Below, one piece after another: positions 1 through 10,250 of a DNA stretch of 64,000 nucleotides. Origin of the DNA: Cupriavidus sp. MP-37 (GTDB lineage: Bacteria; Pseudomonadota; Gammaproteobacteria; Burkholderiales; Burkholderiaceae). The notes beneath the pieces are model-generated. The model worked only from the letters and a program-made list of their open reading frames with translations. It did no database searches and had not been told where the DNA came from. Location: contig NZ_CP085344.1 in the NCBI RefSeq assembly GCF_020618415.1, forward strand, positions 2,627,001-2,691,000, read 5' to 3'. Positions within the stretch are counted from its first letter, which is position 1. Each line of letters starts with the position of its first letter. The position numbers and the translations under genes are program-made.

Positions 1-407
1 ATGTCCGCAAGGGCCACTACGACAACACCATCTTCCACCGCGTGATCAAGAACTTCATGATCCAGGGCGGCGGCTTCGAGCCCGGCATGAAGCAGAAGGA
101 CACCGACGCCCCGATCGAGAACGAAGCCGGCAACGGCCTGAAGAACGACCGCTACACCGTGGCGATGGCGCGCACCAATGCGCCGCACTCGGCCACCGCG
201 CAGTTCTTCATCAACGTGGTCGACAACGACTTCCTCAACTTCTCGTCGCCCACCCCGCAGGGCTTCGGCTATGCCGTGTTCGGCAAGGTGGTCGACGGCA
301 CCGACGTGGTCGAGCAGATCAAGGGCGTGCGCACCGGCAGCTCGGGCTTCCACCAGGACGTGCCGCTCGAAGACGTGGTGATCGAGAAGGCCGTCGTCGT
401 CGAGTAA
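1..407 (+). CDS. ppiB: Peptidyl-prolyl cis-trans isomerase (cyclophilin), 5' end missing
   Basis: This is the C-terminal part of a cyclophilin-type prolyl isomerase, which speeds cis-trans isomerisation of X-Pro bonds during folding. The window opens inside the gene: the reading frame is open from base 3 and ends at TAA 405-407. Family signatures are visible: the [13 protein letters not shown] active-site segment at the very start (with the catalytic Arg), then [10 protein letters not shown] and FGKVVDG further on. No signal peptide can be judged because the N-terminus is outside the window, so a cytoplasmic PpiB type is assumed from the compact sequence. lpxH follows 66 bp downstream on the same strand, an arrangement compatible with co-transcription. 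Confidence 0.93.
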   Translation, partial: VRKGHYDNTIFHRVIKNFMIQGGGFEPGMKQKDTDAPIENEAGNGLKNDRYTVAMARTNAPHSATAQFFINVVDNDFLNFSSPTPQGFGYAVFGKVVDGTDVVEQIKGVRTGSSGFHQDVPLEDVVIEKAVVVE

Positions 408-473
408 GCCCATGCCCGCCGATTGCGGTGCCGTGCGCGCCCGCGTGCCGGCCTTTTTCTCCCGACACCACGC

Positions 474-1271
474 ATGACCGCAATCTCCCACACGCCGGTG
501 GCCGGTCCCCTCGAGGTACAGGCGCCGGCGTGGTTCATTTCAGACCTGCATCTCACGCCCGGCATGCCCCGCACGCTGGCGGCCTTCGAGCGCACGCTCG
601 AGCGCGCCGCCGCGCAGGCGCGCACGCTGTTTATCTTGGGCGACTTCTTTGAATTCTGGGTCGGCGACGAAGAAACCGAGGCGCCGTTCGCGCAACGCGT
701 GACGCTGGCGCTGCGCGCGCTTGCCGCGCGCGGCGTGGCGGTGTACCTGATGCACGGCAACCGCGACTTCCTGCTGGGCCGGCGCTTTGCCGGCGCCGCC
801 GGCGCCAAGCTGCTGGCCGACCCCACCGTGATCCACTGCGCCGGCCAGCGCGTGGTGCTGAGCCACGGCGACATGCTGTGCATCGACGACGAACGCTACA
901 ACCGCTTTCGCCGCTGGACCCGCAAGCGCTGGGTGCAGCGCGTGTTCCTGGCGCTGCCGCTGCGCGCGCGCCTGGCGGTGGCGCGCAAGCTGCGCGCCGA
1001 CAGCGAAGGCAACCGCGCCAGGCAACGCCAGGCAGGTGCCGCAGTACCGGTGGTCTATGGCGACGTGGCGCCCGCCGCGGCGGCCGAGTTGCTCGGTGCC
1101 GCCGGCGCGTCGCTGCTGGTCCATGGCCACACCCACCGCCCTGCCCGCCATGAAGACGCCGCGGGCGTGCGCTGGGTGCTGACCGACTGGGACCTCGATG
1201 GCGCGCATCCGCGCGCCGCGGTGCTGCAGCTGGACCGCGACGGCTTCCGGCTGCTGCCGCAGACGGACTGA
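474..1271 (+). CDS. lpxH: UDP-2,3-diacylglucosamine diphosphatase LpxH
   Basis: LpxH hydrolyses UDP-2,3-diacylglucosamine to lipid X and UMP, a step of lipid A synthesis at the inner membrane. The 265-residue protein has the calcineurin-like metallophosphoesterase motifs: SDLHL (Asp24, His26), LGDFFEFWVG (Asp57), HGNRDF (residues 94-99) and a C-terminal GHTHRP near residue 220. These are Mn-binding positions in the family. The ATG at 474 was chosen because it leaves a short leader before SDLHL; the frame stays open upstream to 423 but that part has no family character. No strong Shine-Dalgarno is visible. It follows the cyclophilin gene, as is common in this bacterial group. Confidence 0.93.
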   Translation: MTAISHTPVAGPLEVQAPAWFISDLHLTPGMPRTLAAFERTLERAAAQARTLFILGDFFEFWVGDEETEAPFAQRVTLALRALAARGVAVYLMHGNRDFLLGRRFAGAAGAKLLADPTVIHCAGQRVVLSHGDMLCIDDERYNRFRRWTRKRWVQRVFLALPLRARLAVARKLRADSEGNRARQRQAGAAVPVVYGDVAPAAAAELLGAAGASLLVHGHTHRPARHEDAAGVRWVLTDWDLDGAHPRAAVLQLDRDGFRLLPQTD

Positions 1272-1306
1272 GCGGCGCCGGCCCGTTCGCCCGTTCCCGC
1301 GCGCCG

Positions 1307-2050
1307 TTACTTCATCAGCTTGCGCAGCTCGCTGGCATCGAACGGATCGTTCGGCGTGTTTTCCAGGTGTTCGCCAAGCCGGTCGAGCGCAGCCAGCACG
1401 GCCTCGATGCGGTCATGCTGGACCGCGGCATTGTCGATCAGGCTCTTGAGCGCCAGCGATACCGGGTCGTCCGCATTGGGCGTGATGCCATAGGCGGAGA
1501 ACTCCTGTCTGGCGCCCTGCTGCACCGTGGGCGCATCGGGCAGGATGATGCGGGCGGGAATGCCGACCGCGGTCGCGCCCGGCGGCACCGGCTTGAGCAC
1601 CACTGCGTTGGAGCCCACGCGCGCGCCGTCGCCCACCTCGAATCCGCCCAGCACCTTGGCGCCCGCGCTGACCACCACGCCGACACCGAGCGTCGGATGC
1701 CGCTTCTGGCCCTTGTACAGCGACGTGCCGCCCAGCGTCACGCCCTGGTAGATGGTGCAATCGTCGCCGATCTGCGCGGTCTCGCCGATGACCACGCCCA
1801 TGCCGTGGTCGATGAACACGCGCCGCCCCAGCGTCGCCGCCGGATGGATCTCGATGCCGGTAAAAAAGCGCGACCAGTGCGAAATCCAGCGGCCCAGCCA
1901 GTGAAAGCCCGCGCGCCAGCAGGCGTGCGCCAGCCGGTGCAGCACCACCGCGTGCAGGCCGGGATAGCAGGTCAGGACTTCCAGGCGGCTGCGCGCGGCA
2001 GGATCGCGCAGCATGATGGTGTCGATATCTTCCTTCAGGCGAGAGAACAT
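1307..2050 (-). CDS. cysE: Serine O-acetyltransferase
   Basis: The enzyme acetylates L-serine with acetyl-CoA to O-acetylserine, the precursor for cysteine. The 247-residue protein starts MFSRLKEDI and carries a left-handed beta-helix of hexapeptide repeats, with the family segments [18 protein letters not shown] and [20 protein letters not shown], followed by KRHPTLG. The C-terminal tail after the helix (residues ~175-247) is unusual in length compared with short SATs. The open frame extends far upstream of 2050, but that part is not acetyltransferase-like, so this ATG was preferred. It is transcribed towards lpxH (convergent) and away from trmJ's 3' end, with no obvious operon partner. Confidence 0.92.
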   Translation of the reverse strand: MFSRLKEDIDTIMLRDPAARSRLEVLTCYPGLHAVVLHRLAHACWRAGFHWLGRWISHWSRFFTGIEIHPAATLGRRVFIDHGMGVVIGETAQIGDDCTIYQGVTLGGTSLYKGQKRHPTLGVGVVVSAGAKVLGGFEVGDGARVGSNAVVLKPVPPGATAVGIPARIILPDAPTVQQGARQEFSAYGITPNADDPVSLALKSLIDNAAVQHDRIEAVLAALDRLGEHLENTPNDPFDASELRKLMK

Positions 2051-2351
2051 CTTGGTCGTGTCGTGGTGCCGCGCCGTGCGCCGCGCCACGCGGGCCAGGC
2101 CCGGGGCAGGGTCGCCGGCGCGGTCGGTGCCGGTGAAGAGGATCAGGAGTGTAAGGGATTTGCCGGCCCACCTTGCGGCGCCGGCATTTGGCCCCTGATC
2201 CGCCAGGGACATTGCTACGATGCTGCGATCAACATCGGCCGGGCATGCGCCAACCCGCGGCGGCAGGACGCCCGGTCGCGCCGCATCGGCATGCGCCGGC
2301 CTGGTCCCACATCGCATCTGTACGGGTTGCTGCCACAGTCCTTTGCTCCTG

Positions 2352-3170
2352 TCACCGGTCCGCTGGCGGACCAGGCTGTTTCCGCGCGGCAATCAGCATG
2401 TGCTTGGCGATGCCGCGCAGGATGTTCACTTCCTCGCGCTCCAGGCCGCTGCGTGCCAGCAGCCGGCGCAGCCGGGTCATCAGCTTGCGCGGATTGGACG
2501 GATCGAGAAAACCGATCGCCTCCAGCCCGGTCTGAAGATGCCCGAACATGGCCTCGACCTGTTCGGCCGTGGCCGGCTCGCCAGCATAGCCGATATTGGC
2601 GCCCGCGTCCGGGGCCGCCTCCAGCAGCGTCAGCCGCATCTCATAGGCGATCAACTGCACGGCCTGCGCCAGGTTCAGCGAGGCATAGGCGGGATTGGCG
2701 GGGATATGGGTCAGGGCGTTGCAGCGCTCCACCACCTCGTTGGGCAGGCCATAGCGCTCGTTGCCGAACACGAACGCCACGTCGCCGCTGCCGCACAGCG
2801 TCTGGCGCGCACGCGCGGCGGCGGCGCGCGGCAGCAGCCGGGGCGGGCCGAACTCGCGCTGGCGCGCGGTCATGGCCACGGTCAGCGCGGCTCCGGCCAG
2901 GGCCGCGTCGACCTGGTCGACGATCACGGCGGCGGCCAGCACGTCGTCGGCGCCGCTGGCCATGGCCACGGCATCCGGATGCCGCAGCACCTCCGGCTCG
3001 CGCGGCGAGACCAGCACCAGGCTGCCGAAGCCCATGGTCTTGATGGCCCGCGCCACCGAGCCCACGTTGCCGGGATGGCTGGTCTCCACCAGCACGAAGC
3101 GCACGCGGCCGAAGGCATCCCCGCCTGAGGTGGGGGTGGCGGGCTGGCTCGTATCAATTGCCGGGTTCAT
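2352..3170 (-). CDS. trmJ: tRNA (cytidine/uridine-2'-O-)-methyltransferase TrmJ
   Basis: A SPOUT-class methyltransferase expected to 2'-O-methylate position 32 of several tRNAs using S-adenosylmethionine. The 272-residue protein shows the N-terminal segment [18 protein letters not shown], and the knot-forming C-terminal part of the SPOUT domain with [14 protein letters not shown] and [13 protein letters not shown]-terminal helical extension of about 90 residues matches TrmJ rather than short TrmL. The ATG at 3170 was chosen because it is followed by a short variable leader and then the conserved core. It is divergent from suhB with about 210 bp between the starts. TrmJ next to suhB is a frequent arrangement in proteobacteria. 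Confidence 0.93.
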   Translation of the reverse strand: MNPAIDTSQPATPTSGGDAFGRVRFVLVETSHPGNVGSVARAIKTMGFGSLVLVSPREPEVLRHPDAVAMASGADDVLAAAVIVDQVDAALAGAALTVAMTARQREFGPPRLLPRAAAARARQTLCGSGDVAFVFGNERYGLPNEVVERCNALTHIPANPAYASLNLAQAVQLIAYEMRLTLLEAAPDAGANIGYAGEPATAEQVEAMFGHLQTGLEAIGFLDPSNPRKLMTRLRRLLARSGLEREEVNILRGIAKHMLIAARKQPGPPADR

Positions 3171-3383
3171 ATACAATTCGGGGTTCTTCTTTGGCGCGGC
3201 GCCAGGTTTATGCATGCCCGCGAGACGTTCGCGACACATTTGCGAAGCGTCTTGCAGCCAGACCACTCAGCCTCGGCGACGCCCCACGTTCTTCTACAAT
3301 CCGTTGTGTTGTCAGCTGCCCATGAGCGGGCGTGCGGCGCTTTGGCGCCCCGCCGCGCGGTCGTGGCCGGCCTGGAGAGATTC

Positions 3384-4205
3384 ATGCATCCGATGCTCAA
3401 TATCGCCATCAAGGCGGCCCGCAAGGCGGGATCCATCATCAACCGCGCGTCGCTCGACGTCGATCTGGTGCGCGTCTCGCGCAAGCAACACAACGATTTC
3501 GTTACCGAGGTGGACCGCGCCGCCGAAGCCGCGATCATCGAGGTCCTGCGCACGGCCTACCCGGAACACGGCATTCTAGCGGAAGAGTCCGGCCAGTCCT
3601 GGGCCGAAGACGAAGCCAGCCACGAATACACCTGGGTCATCGACCCGCTCGACGGCACCACCAACTTCATCCACGGCTTCCCGCAATACGCAGTCTCGAT
3701 CGCCCAGCTGCACCGCGGCACGCCGGTGCAAGCGGTGGTCTACGACCCGACCCGCGACGAACTGTTCACCGCCACCAAGGGCGCCGGCGCCTTCCTCAAC
3801 AACCGCCGCATCCGCGTCACCCGCCGCGACAAGCTGGCCGACTGCCTGATCGGCACCGGCTTCCCGTTCCGCGACCTGGAGGGCGTCGACGAGTACCTGG
3901 AGATTTTCTCGCTGATGACGCGCAGCTGCGCGGGCCTGCGCCGCCCGGGCGCCGCCGCGCTGGACCTGGCCTACGTCGCCTGCGGCCGCCTCGACGGCTT
4001 CTTCGAGCGCGGCCTGCAGCCGTGGGACATGGCCGCCGGCATGCTGCTGATCACCGAGTCGGGCGGGCTGGTCGGCAACTACGCCGGCGAGCCGCGCCAG
4101 ATGGAACAAGGCGAAGTGCTGGCCGGCAACCCCAAGGCCTTCGCCCAGATGGTGCGCCTGCTGTCGCCGTACTCGCTGGACAACGCCAAGCCCGGCGCCG
4201 CCTGA
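3384..4205 (+). CDS. suhB: Inositol-1-monophosphatase family protein SuhB
   Basis: Mg-dependent phosphatase of the inositol monophosphatase family; in enterobacteria SuhB also joins rRNA antitermination complexes. The 273-residue protein has the metal-site motifs in order: LAEESGQ near residue 70, [15 protein letters not shown] at about 84-98, and WDMAAGMLL near 215. The start ATG at 3384 has GAGAGA about 7 bases upstream. A clear intrinsic terminator follows the stop codon (4241-4270), so the unit ends here. It is divergent from trmJ; a TACAAT at 3295-3300 could serve as a -10 element but no matching -35 was found. Confidence 0.93.
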   Translation: MHPMLNIAIKAARKAGSIINRASLDVDLVRVSRKQHNDFVTEVDRAAEAAIIEVLRTAYPEHGILAEESGQSWAEDEASHEYTWVIDPLDGTTNFIHGFPQYAVSIAQLHRGTPVQAVVYDPTRDELFTATKGAGAFLNNRRIRVTRRDKLADCLIGTGFPFRDLEGVDEYLEIFSLMTRSCAGLRRPGAAALDLAYVACGRLDGFFERGLQPWDMAAGMLLITESGGLVGNYAGEPRQMEQGEVLAGNPKAFAQMVRLLSPYSLDNAKPGAA

Positions 4206-4240
4206 CGCCGGCAGCTGGCCTGACCGGCCGCGCACGAATG

Positions 4241-4270
4241 CCCGCCGCAACCCGGCGGGCTTTTGTTTTT
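4241..4270 (+). terminator. Intrinsic terminator after suhB
   Basis: A 7-bp GC stem (CCCGCCG / CGGCGGG, 4241-4259) with a 5-base loop is followed by TTTTGTTTTT. It lies 35 bp after the suhB stop codon and ends that transcript. Confidence 0.88.
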
Positions 4271-4422
4271 CCGGGGCCGCACGCCAGTGCGTCGCGCATT
4301 GCGGCCTCATCTCATTCCCCGGCGAGCCATGATCCTGGTCAAGGCCGCGCCGCGCTGCGCTCACCAGAATGAATCCATGCGCCACGCCATGTGTGCGCGG
4401 ATCCAGCCACAGGAGAGCCAGC

Positions 4423-4638
4423 ATGTTTCCCGAGTACCGCGACCAGATCACCGCCCTGAAGACCCAGGACGCCCGCTTTGCGCGGCTGTTCCACCGCCAC
4501 AATTCGCTCGACCAGGAAATCCACAACATGGAAGCCGGCCTGGTGCCGGCGTCCACCTTCGAGATCGAGCGGCTGAAAAAAGAGAAGCTGCTGCTCAAGG
4601 ACCAGCTTTACCAGATCCTGCGCCGCGCCACCGCCTGA
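4423..4638 (+). CDS. DUF465 (YdcH-family) small protein
   Basis: A 71-residue, highly charged protein of the DUF465/YdcH family, whose function is not established. It starts MFPEYRDQITALK and is predicted to form a helical hairpin or coiled coil (FARLFHRHNSLDQEIHNME, then EIERLKKEKLLLKDQLYQIL). The ATG at 4423 follows a good Shine-Dalgarno, AGGAGAG at 4411-4417, which sets the start well inside the longer open frame beginning at 4369. The PPK2 gene starts 13 bp after its stop, so the two are probably co-transcribed. No membrane segment or signal peptide is visible. Confidence 0.87.
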   Translation: MFPEYRDQITALKTQDARFARLFHRHNSLDQEIHNMEAGLVPASTFEIERLKKEKLLLKDQLYQILRRATA

Positions 4639-4651
4639 CGGAGGCGCGCAG

Positions 4652-5761
4652 ATGTCCGACCGCGACACCCTCCCCACCCATATCCCCACCTCAACGCGAC
4701 CCCGCCCCACGGCCAGGGGCGATGTGCTGCCCACCCGTTCGGCGCTGTCGGCGCAGCGCAATGAAGTCGACAGCGCCGTCGACGCCGCGCTGCAACTGGC
4801 GGCAAGCAGCATGCAGGACATCCTGGCCAGCCGGGCCGGCGACGGCACCGGCATGCTTGGCGCGATCCGCACGCTGCTCGACGGCCTGGCGCCGGACGAG
4901 GCCGCGCAACTGCGCAGCCTGATCCTCGAGGGCGATCCGGCCGCCTGGCAGGCCGGCCGCCAGCGCCATCCGGACGATGAGCTCTCCGCCGGCTGGCGCG
5001 AAGGCGCGTACCCGTACCAGAACCTGATGTCGCGGCGCAACTATGAAAAGCAGAAGTACCGCCTGCAAGTGGAACTGCTCAAGTTCCAGGCCTGGGTGCG
5101 CGAGACCGGCGAGCGCGTGGTGATCCTGTTCGAAGGCCGCGACGCCGCCGGCAAGGGCGGCACCATCAAACGCTTCATGGAACACATGAACCCGCGCGGC
5201 GCGCGCGTGGTGGCACTGGAAAAGCCCACCGAAGCCGAACGCGGCCAATGGTACTTCCAGCGCTACGTGCAGCACCTGCCGTCTGCCGGAGAGATCGTGC
5301 TGTTCGACCGTTCCTGGTACAACCGCGCCGGCGTCGAGCACGTGATGGGCTTCTGTTCGACGCGGGAATACCAAGACTTCCTGCAGCAGGCCCCCGATTT
5401 CGAGCGGCACCTGGTGCGCAGCGGCATCCACCTGTTCAAGTTCTGGTTCTCGGTCAGCCAGAAGGAGCAGCGCCGGCGCTTCCGCGAGCGCGAGATCCAT
5501 CCGCTCAAGCAATGGAAGCTCAGCCCGGTCGACGTCGCCTCGCTCGACAAATGGGACGACTACACCCGCGCCAAGGAAGCGATGTTCGCGCACACCGATA
5601 CCGCCGATGCGCCCTGGACGGTGATCCGCTCCGATTGCAAGAAGCGCGCGCGGCTCAATGCACTGCGCTACATCCTGTCGCGCTTTCCCTATGCCAACCG
5701 CGACACCACCGCCATCGGCCAACCGGATCCGCTGATCGTCGGGCGCGCACTGGCCAACTGA
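4652..5761 (+). CDS. ppk2: Polyphosphate kinase 2 (PPK2 family)
   Basis: PPK2 enzymes use inorganic polyphosphate to phosphorylate nucleotides (or the reverse). The 369-residue protein has one PPK2 domain from about residue 120 to the C-terminus: Walker A GRDAAGKGG at about 162-170, the ALEKPTEAERGQWYFQRY lid-side segment, Walker B-like LFDRSWYNRAGVEHVMGF, and KFWFSVSQKEQRRRFRER. The roughly 110-residue N-terminal extension is variable and polar. The single-domain layout suggests PPK2 class I (NDP phosphorylating), but class cannot be fixed by eye. GGAGG at 4640-4644 precedes the ATG. It lies between a DUF465 gene and a universal stress protein, which fits a stress or energy role. Confidence 0.9.
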   Translation: MSDRDTLPTHIPTSTRPRPTARGDVLPTRSALSAQRNEVDSAVDAALQLAASSMQDILASRAGDGTGMLGAIRTLLDGLAPDEAAQLRSLILEGDPAAWQAGRQRHPDDELSAGWREGAYPYQNLMSRRNYEKQKYRLQVELLKFQAWVRETGERVVILFEGRDAAGKGGTIKRFMEHMNPRGARVVALEKPTEAERGQWYFQRYVQHLPSAGEIVLFDRSWYNRAGVEHVMGFCSTREYQDFLQQAPDFERHLVRSGIHLFKFWFSVSQKEQRRRFREREIHPLKQWKLSPVDVASLDKWDDYTRAKEAMFAHTDTADAPWTVIRSDCKKRARLNALRYILSRFPYANRDTTAIGQPDPLIVGRALAN

Positions 5762-5796
5762 GCGCCATTCGCCTCACCCCACCGAACAAGGACCTC

Positions 5797-6231
5797 ATGT
5801 TCAAGCACATCCTGCTCCCCATCGACGGCTCGGAGCTTTCGCACCGGGCCGTCTCCGCCGCGATCCAGTTCGCCCGCACCTCGGCGGCACGGCTCACGCC
5901 GTACATGTGCGTGGAGAGCTATCCCTATGTGCTGTCCAGCGACAGCTCGCACGAAAAGCGCGACGCCTTCCAGCAGCGCGTCGAAGCCGAGGCGCGCCGG
6001 GAGCTCACCAGGGTCGAGTCCGCGGCCGCGCTGGCCGGCGTGCCGTGTACCGGCCATGTCTCCAGCGCTTCGGCGCCGTACCAGGGCATCATCCATGCCG
6101 CCCGGGATCTGGGCTGCGATGTCATCTTCATGGCCTCGCATGGCCGCCGCGGCCTCAGCGGGCTGCTGCTGGGCAGCGAAACGCAGAAGGTGCTGACCCA
6201 TAGCGACATTCCGGTGCTGGTGTTCCGCTGA
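5797..6231 (+). CDS. Universal stress protein, UspA family
   Basis: A 144-residue single-domain UspA protein, likely a cytoplasmic nucleotide-binding stress protein. It opens MFKHILLPIDGSELS, the usual first strand with the conserved Asp, and ends with MASHGRRGLSGLLLGSETQKVL, which fits the ATP-binding pattern of this family (G-N9-GS). The ATG at 5797 lies 35 bp after the PPK2 stop codon, so it is plausibly the last gene of the DUF465-ppk2-usp unit. No alternative start gives a better match to the family N-terminus. Confidence 0.9.
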   Translation: MFKHILLPIDGSELSHRAVSAAIQFARTSAARLTPYMCVESYPYVLSSDSSHEKRDAFQQRVEAEARRELTRVESAAALAGVPCTGHVSSASAPYQGIIHAARDLGCDVIFMASHGRRGLSGLLLGSETQKVLTHSDIPVLVFR

Positions 6232-6441
6232 TCCGGGGCCGGCGCAGCGGTCTGCGGCCCTTCGGCGGCAGCACCGTGCTGTACCATATCGCCCATATTC
6301 GAAAACGCCCCTTCGTGCCGCGGCCACAGGCCGCCGGACCAGCGCCCGGCCCGCCCCCGCGGCGGCGCTTTTCTTCGGCACGCAAGGTGCGCTCGGCGCG
6401 GATCGGGCGGCACGACGCAGGCCCACCGCCAGACAGGCTAA

Positions 6442-9147
6442 ATGGCAATGGGATTGCAGAAGAAAACCGACCCTGAACAGGCACAGGCAGACGCCGCAGG
6501 CAGCCGCCACACGCCCATGATGCAACAGTATTTGCGCATCAAGGCGGACCACCCCGACACCCTGCTGTTCTACCGCATGGGTGACTTCTACGAACTCTTT
6601 CATGACGATGCCGAGAAGGCCGCGCGCCTGCTCGACATCACGCTCACCGCGCGCGGCTCGTCGAATGGCGTGCCGATCCGCATGGCCGGCATCCCCTTCC
6701 ATTCGGCGGACCAGTACCTGGCGCGGCTGGTCAAGCTGGGCGAGTCGGTGGCGATCTGCGAGCAGATCGGCGACCCCGCCACCAGCAAGGGGCCGGTGGA
6801 GCGCAAGGTGGTGCGCATCGTCACCCCCGGCACGCTCACCGACGCCGCGCTGCTGCCTGACAAGGCCGATACCTTCCTGATGGCGGTGCACCAGCAGACC
6901 ACGCGCCGCGGCGTCAGCAAGACCGGGCTGGCGTGGCTGAACCTGGCCAGCGGCGAACTGCGCCTGATGGAATGCGAAGCGGCGTTGCTCGGCCGCGAGC
7001 TGGAGCGTATCCGCCCGGCCGAGCTGCTGTATGCCGATGGCATCGAACTGCCCGCGCTGGCGTGCGCACGCACGCGCCTGCCGGAATGGCATTTCGACCA
7101 GGACGCCGGCACGCGCCGGCTGCGCGAGCAACTGGGCGTGGCCAGCCTGGACCCGTTCGGCTGTGCCGGGCTCGGCGCCGCGCTCGGCGCGGCCGGCGCG
7201 CTGCTGAACTACGCCGCCACCACGCAAGGCCAGTCGCTGCGCCATGTGCAGGGCGTCAAGGTGGAGCGCGAATCGGAATATGTCGGACTGGATTCCGCCA
7301 CGCGGCGCAACCTGGAACTGACCGAAACGCTGCGCGGCGGCGAGTCGCCGACGCTGTTTTCGCTGCTCGACACCTGCTGCACCGCCATGGGCAGCCGCGC
7401 GCTGCGCCACTGGCTGCACCACCCGCTGCGCGACCCGGCGGTGCCGCAGGCGCGCCAGCAGGCCATCGGCGTGCTGATCGACCAGGGCACCGACGCGCTG
7501 CGCGCGGCGCTGCGCCGGCTGGCAGACGTCGAGCGCATCACCTCGCGGCTGGCGCTGCTCAACGCGCGCCCGCGCGACCTGTCGTCGCTGCGCGATACGC
7601 TGCGCGCGCTGCCGGAAGTGCAATCCTGCCTGCGCGACGACCAGGGCAGCCTGCTGCTGGCGCAGACCCTGCAGGACCTGGCCGTGCCGCAGGATTGCCT
7701 GGACCTGCTGGTGCGCGCCGTGGCCGAAGAGCCGGCCACCGTGGTGCGCGACGGCGGCGTGATCGCCCGCGGCTTCGATGCCGAGCTTGACGAGCTGCGC
7801 GATATCTCCGAGAACTGCGGCCAGTACCTGATCGACCTGGAAGCGCGCGAGCGCGCGCGCACCGGCATTGCCAACCTGCGCGTCGAATTCAACCGCGTGC
7901 ACGGCTTCTATATCGAGGTCACCAACGGCCAGGCCGACAAGGTGCCCGACGACTACCGCCGCCGCCAGACCCTGAAGAACGCCGAGCGCTACATCACGCC
8001 CGAGCTGAAGGCCTTCGAGGACAAGGCGCTGTCGGCGCAGGACCGCGCGCTGGCGCGCGAGAAGCAGCTCTACGAGGGTCTGCTGCAGGCACTGCTGCCG
8101 CATATCGGCGAGCTGCAGCGCGTGGCTGGCGCGCTGGCGCGGCTGGACGTGCTGGCGGCACTGGCCGAGCGCGCGCAGACGCTGGACTGGTCGGCACCGG
8201 AGCGCGTCGCCGAGAACGTGGTCGACATCGTGCAGGGCCGGCATCCGGTGGTCGAGGGCCAGCTCGCGGCGGAGTCGGTGGCGTTCATCGCCAACGACTG
8301 CCAGCTCAACGAGGCGCGCAAGCTGTTGCTGATCACCGGCCCGAACATGGGCGGCAAGTCGACCTTCATGCGCCAGACCGCGCTGATCGTGCTGCTGGCC
8401 TGCGTCGGCGCCTATGTGCCGGCGCGGCGGGCGGTGATCGGGCCGATCGACCGCATCTTCACGCGCATCGGCGCCGCCGATGACCTCGCCGGCGGACGCT
8501 CGACCTTCATGGTCGAAATGACCGAGGCCGCCGGCATCCTGCACCACGCCACCCCGGCATCGCTGGTGCTGATGGACGAGATCGGCCGCGGCACCTCGAC
8601 CTTCGACGGCCTGGCGCTGGCGTGGGCGATCGCGCGCCACCTGCTGTCGCACAACCGCAGCCATACGCTGTTCGCCACGCATTACTTCGAACTGACCCAG
8701 CTGCCGCAGGAGTTCCCGCAGGCGGCCAACGTGCACCTGTCGGCGGTCGAGCATGGCGACGGCATCGTGTTCCTGCACGCGGTGCAGGACGGCCCGGCCA
8801 GCCAGAGCTACGGCCTGCAGGTCGCGCAGCTGGCCGGCGTGCCGCAGCCGGTGATCCGCGCCGCGCGCAAGCACCTGGCCTGGCTGGAGCAGCAATCCGC
8901 CGACGCCACGCCCACGCCGCAGCTCGACCTGTTCGCCGCGCCGCCGACGCCTGACGGCGACGAGGACTGGGACGATGGCGATGGTGGCACGGCCGCGGCC
9001 GCCCTCCCCGCCGCGCTGGCGCCGGAGCAGGTGGCCGTGATCGACGCGCTGGCCGACCTCGATCCGGACACCCTGACGCCGCGCGCGGCGCTGGAGGCGC
9101 TGTACCGGCTCAAGGCGCTGGCGGGCGAGGCGGTCGATAGGGCATGA
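6442..9147 (+). CDS. mutS: DNA mismatch repair ATPase MutS
   Basis: MutS recognises mismatches and small loops and recruits MutL. The 901-residue protein has the mismatch-reading motif GDFYELF at residues 47-53 (Phe-Tyr-Glu), the connector and lever domains, and the ABC-type ATPase with Walker [10 protein letters not shown] at 633-641, [13 protein letters not shown] (Walker B/signature region) and the [11 protein letters not shown] segment. An acidic, Asp/Gly-rich linker ([14 protein letters not shown]) precedes the C-terminal tetramerisation region, making it a little longer than the E. coli enzyme (853 aa). A second ATG two codons in (6448) is an alternative start. Its stop codon overlaps the next gene's start (ATGA at 9144-9147). 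Confidence 0.96.
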   Translation: MAMGLQKKTDPEQAQADAAGSRHTPMMQQYLRIKADHPDTLLFYRMGDFYELFHDDAEKAARLLDITLTARGSSNGVPIRMAGIPFHSADQYLARLVKLGESVAICEQIGDPATSKGPVERKVVRIVTPGTLTDAALLPDKADTFLMAVHQQTTRRGVSKTGLAWLNLASGELRLMECEAALLGRELERIRPAELLYADGIELPALACARTRLPEWHFDQDAGTRRLREQLGVASLDPFGCAGLGAALGAAGALLNYAATTQGQSLRHVQGVKVERESEYVGLDSATRRNLELTETLRGGESPTLFSLLDTCCTAMGSRALRHWLHHPLRDPAVPQARQQAIGVLIDQGTDALRAALRRLADVERITSRLALLNARPRDLSSLRDTLRALPEVQSCLRDDQGSLLLAQTLQDLAVPQDCLDLLVRAVAEEPATVVRDGGVIARGFDAELDELRDISENCGQYLIDLEARERARTGIANLRVEFNRVHGFYIEVTNGQADKVPDDYRRRQTLKNAERYITPELKAFEDKALSAQDRALAREKQLYEGLLQALLPHIGELQRVAGALARLDVLAALAERAQTLDWSAPERVAENVVDIVQGRHPVVEGQLAAESVAFIANDCQLNEARKLLLITGPNMGGKSTFMRQTALIVLLACVGAYVPARRAVIGPIDRIFTRIGAADDLAGGRSTFMVEMTEAAGILHHATPASLVLMDEIGRGTSTFDGLALAWAIARHLLSHNRSHTLFATHYFELTQLPQEFPQAANVHLSAVEHGDGIVFLHAVQDGPASQSYGLQVAQLAGVPQPVIRAARKHLAWLEQQSADATPTPQLDLFAAPPTPDGDEDWDDGDGGTAAAALPAALAPEQVAVIDALADLDPDTLTPRAALEALYRLKALAGEAVDRA

Positions 9148-10184
9148 AGGCGCTGCGCCGGTCCCTGTCGACGCTGCTGCTGCCATGGCTGGGCCTGGCC
9201 GCGATCGCGGCTGCCGCGCCGCACGCGCTGGCCGCGCGGGCACCGGCCAAGCCCCAGGTAGTGCGCGTCGCGCTGATCGCCGACCTGCCGCAATGGCCCG
9301 CCGCGGAGGCCAATCTGGCGACGCTGCTCGACCACTTCGCCGAGCGCAAGCTGAACCTGGTGATCCATGCCGGCGGCATCAAGGGCGATACGGAATCGTG
9401 CAGCGACGCCGTGCTCGGCAGCCGCCAGCAGCTGCTGAACCAGTCGCCGCTGCCGCTGATCTATGTGCCGGGCGAAACCGACTGGTCCGAATGCCGGCTG
9501 CCGGTCAACGGCAGCTTCGACCCGGTCGAGCGGCTGAGCCGGCTGCGCGAACTCTTCTTTCCGGAAGACGCCACGCTCGGACGGCAGACACGGCCGCTGG
9601 TGCGGCAATCGGACCAGGCGCTGTTCCGCAGCTTCCGCGAGAACATGCGCATCAGTGTCGGCGACGTGCTGATCGTCGGCCTGAACGTGCCGGGCGACAA
9701 CAACCATTACCGCGACGAAGGCGGCCGCAACAGCGAGTTCGAGGACCGGCGCGAAGCCAACCGGCAGTGGCTGGCGCGCGCGTTCTCGGTGGCGCGCCAG
9801 CGCGACCTGAACGGCATCGTCGTGGTGGCCCACGCCGATCCGCATTTCGCCAACGGCTGGGAGAAGAAGGGACGGCCCACGCTGCTCGACGGCTTCATGC
9901 GCCATCGCACGCGCGACGGCTACCTGGAATTCAAGCGGCAGCTGCGCGACCTGAGCGCGCGCTTCAACGGCCAGGTGTTGCTGGTGCACGCCGCCGGCAG
10001 CGGCGCCGACAGCGGCTTCGGCATCGACAAGCCGCTGCGCGACGCGGCCGGCAAGGTGCTGCAGAACTTCACGCGCGTGTCGCTGCCGGCCAGCTCGATA
10101 TCGCAATGGGCCGAGCTGGTGATCACGCCCGCCGCGGCGTCGCCGTTCGCGGTGGTGCTGAAGGATGCCCCGGCACCGAACTGA
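9144..10184 (+). CDS. Exported calcineurin-like phosphoesterase with degenerate metal motifs
   Basis: A 346-residue protein with a Sec signal peptide ([20 protein letters not shown], cleavage probably after AHALA near residue 30). The rest has the order of a metallophosphoesterase fold: [11 protein letters not shown], then [33 protein letters not shown], and [10 protein letters not shown]. In active family members these positions read D-x-H, GD, GN(H/D), H and GHxH. Here the first and last motifs have lost key His/Asp residues, so catalysis is doubtful. It overlaps mutS by 4 bp, which suggests translational coupling. I know of no established function. It could be a periplasmic binding or structural protein. 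Confidence 0.75.
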   Translation: MKALRRSLSTLLLPWLGLAAIAAAAPHALAARAPAKPQVVRVALIADLPQWPAAEANLATLLDHFAERKLNLVIHAGGIKGDTESCSDAVLGSRQQLLNQSPLPLIYVPGETDWSECRLPVNGSFDPVERLSRLRELFFPEDATLGRQTRPLVRQSDQALFRSFRENMRISVGDVLIVGLNVPGDNNHYRDEGGRNSEFEDRREANRQWLARAFSVARQRDLNGIVVVAHADPHFANGWEKKGRPTLLDGFMRHRTRDGYLEFKRQLRDLSARFNGQVLLVHAAGSGADSGFGIDKPLRDAAGKVLQNFTRVSLPASSISQWAELVITPAAASPFAVVLKDAPAPN

Positions 10185-10202
10185 CGCGCGCGCCAAAGCA
10201 AA

Positions 10203-10224
10203 GAAGCCGGCAATGGCCGGCTTC
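10203..10224 (-). terminator. Intrinsic terminator of slyD
   Basis: A 9-bp stem (GAAGCCGGC / GCCGGCTTC) with a 4-base loop. Read leftwards it is followed by TTTGCTTT, so it suits the leftward slyD transcript. In the rightward sense no T-run follows. Confidence 0.7.
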
Positions 10225-10250
10225 CTGATGACAGCACTGCAAGCAAAAGC

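Noticed and set aside
5689..9243. Very long leftward open frame (about 1184 codons) opposite mutS
   Set aside because: Composition is Arg/Ala/Gln/His-rich with no domain, and mutS covers it in full; a shadow of GC-rich codon use.
10203..10224. Terminator for the rightward phosphoesterase gene
   Set aside because: The stem is present but no T-run follows in that direction; it fits slyD on the other strand.
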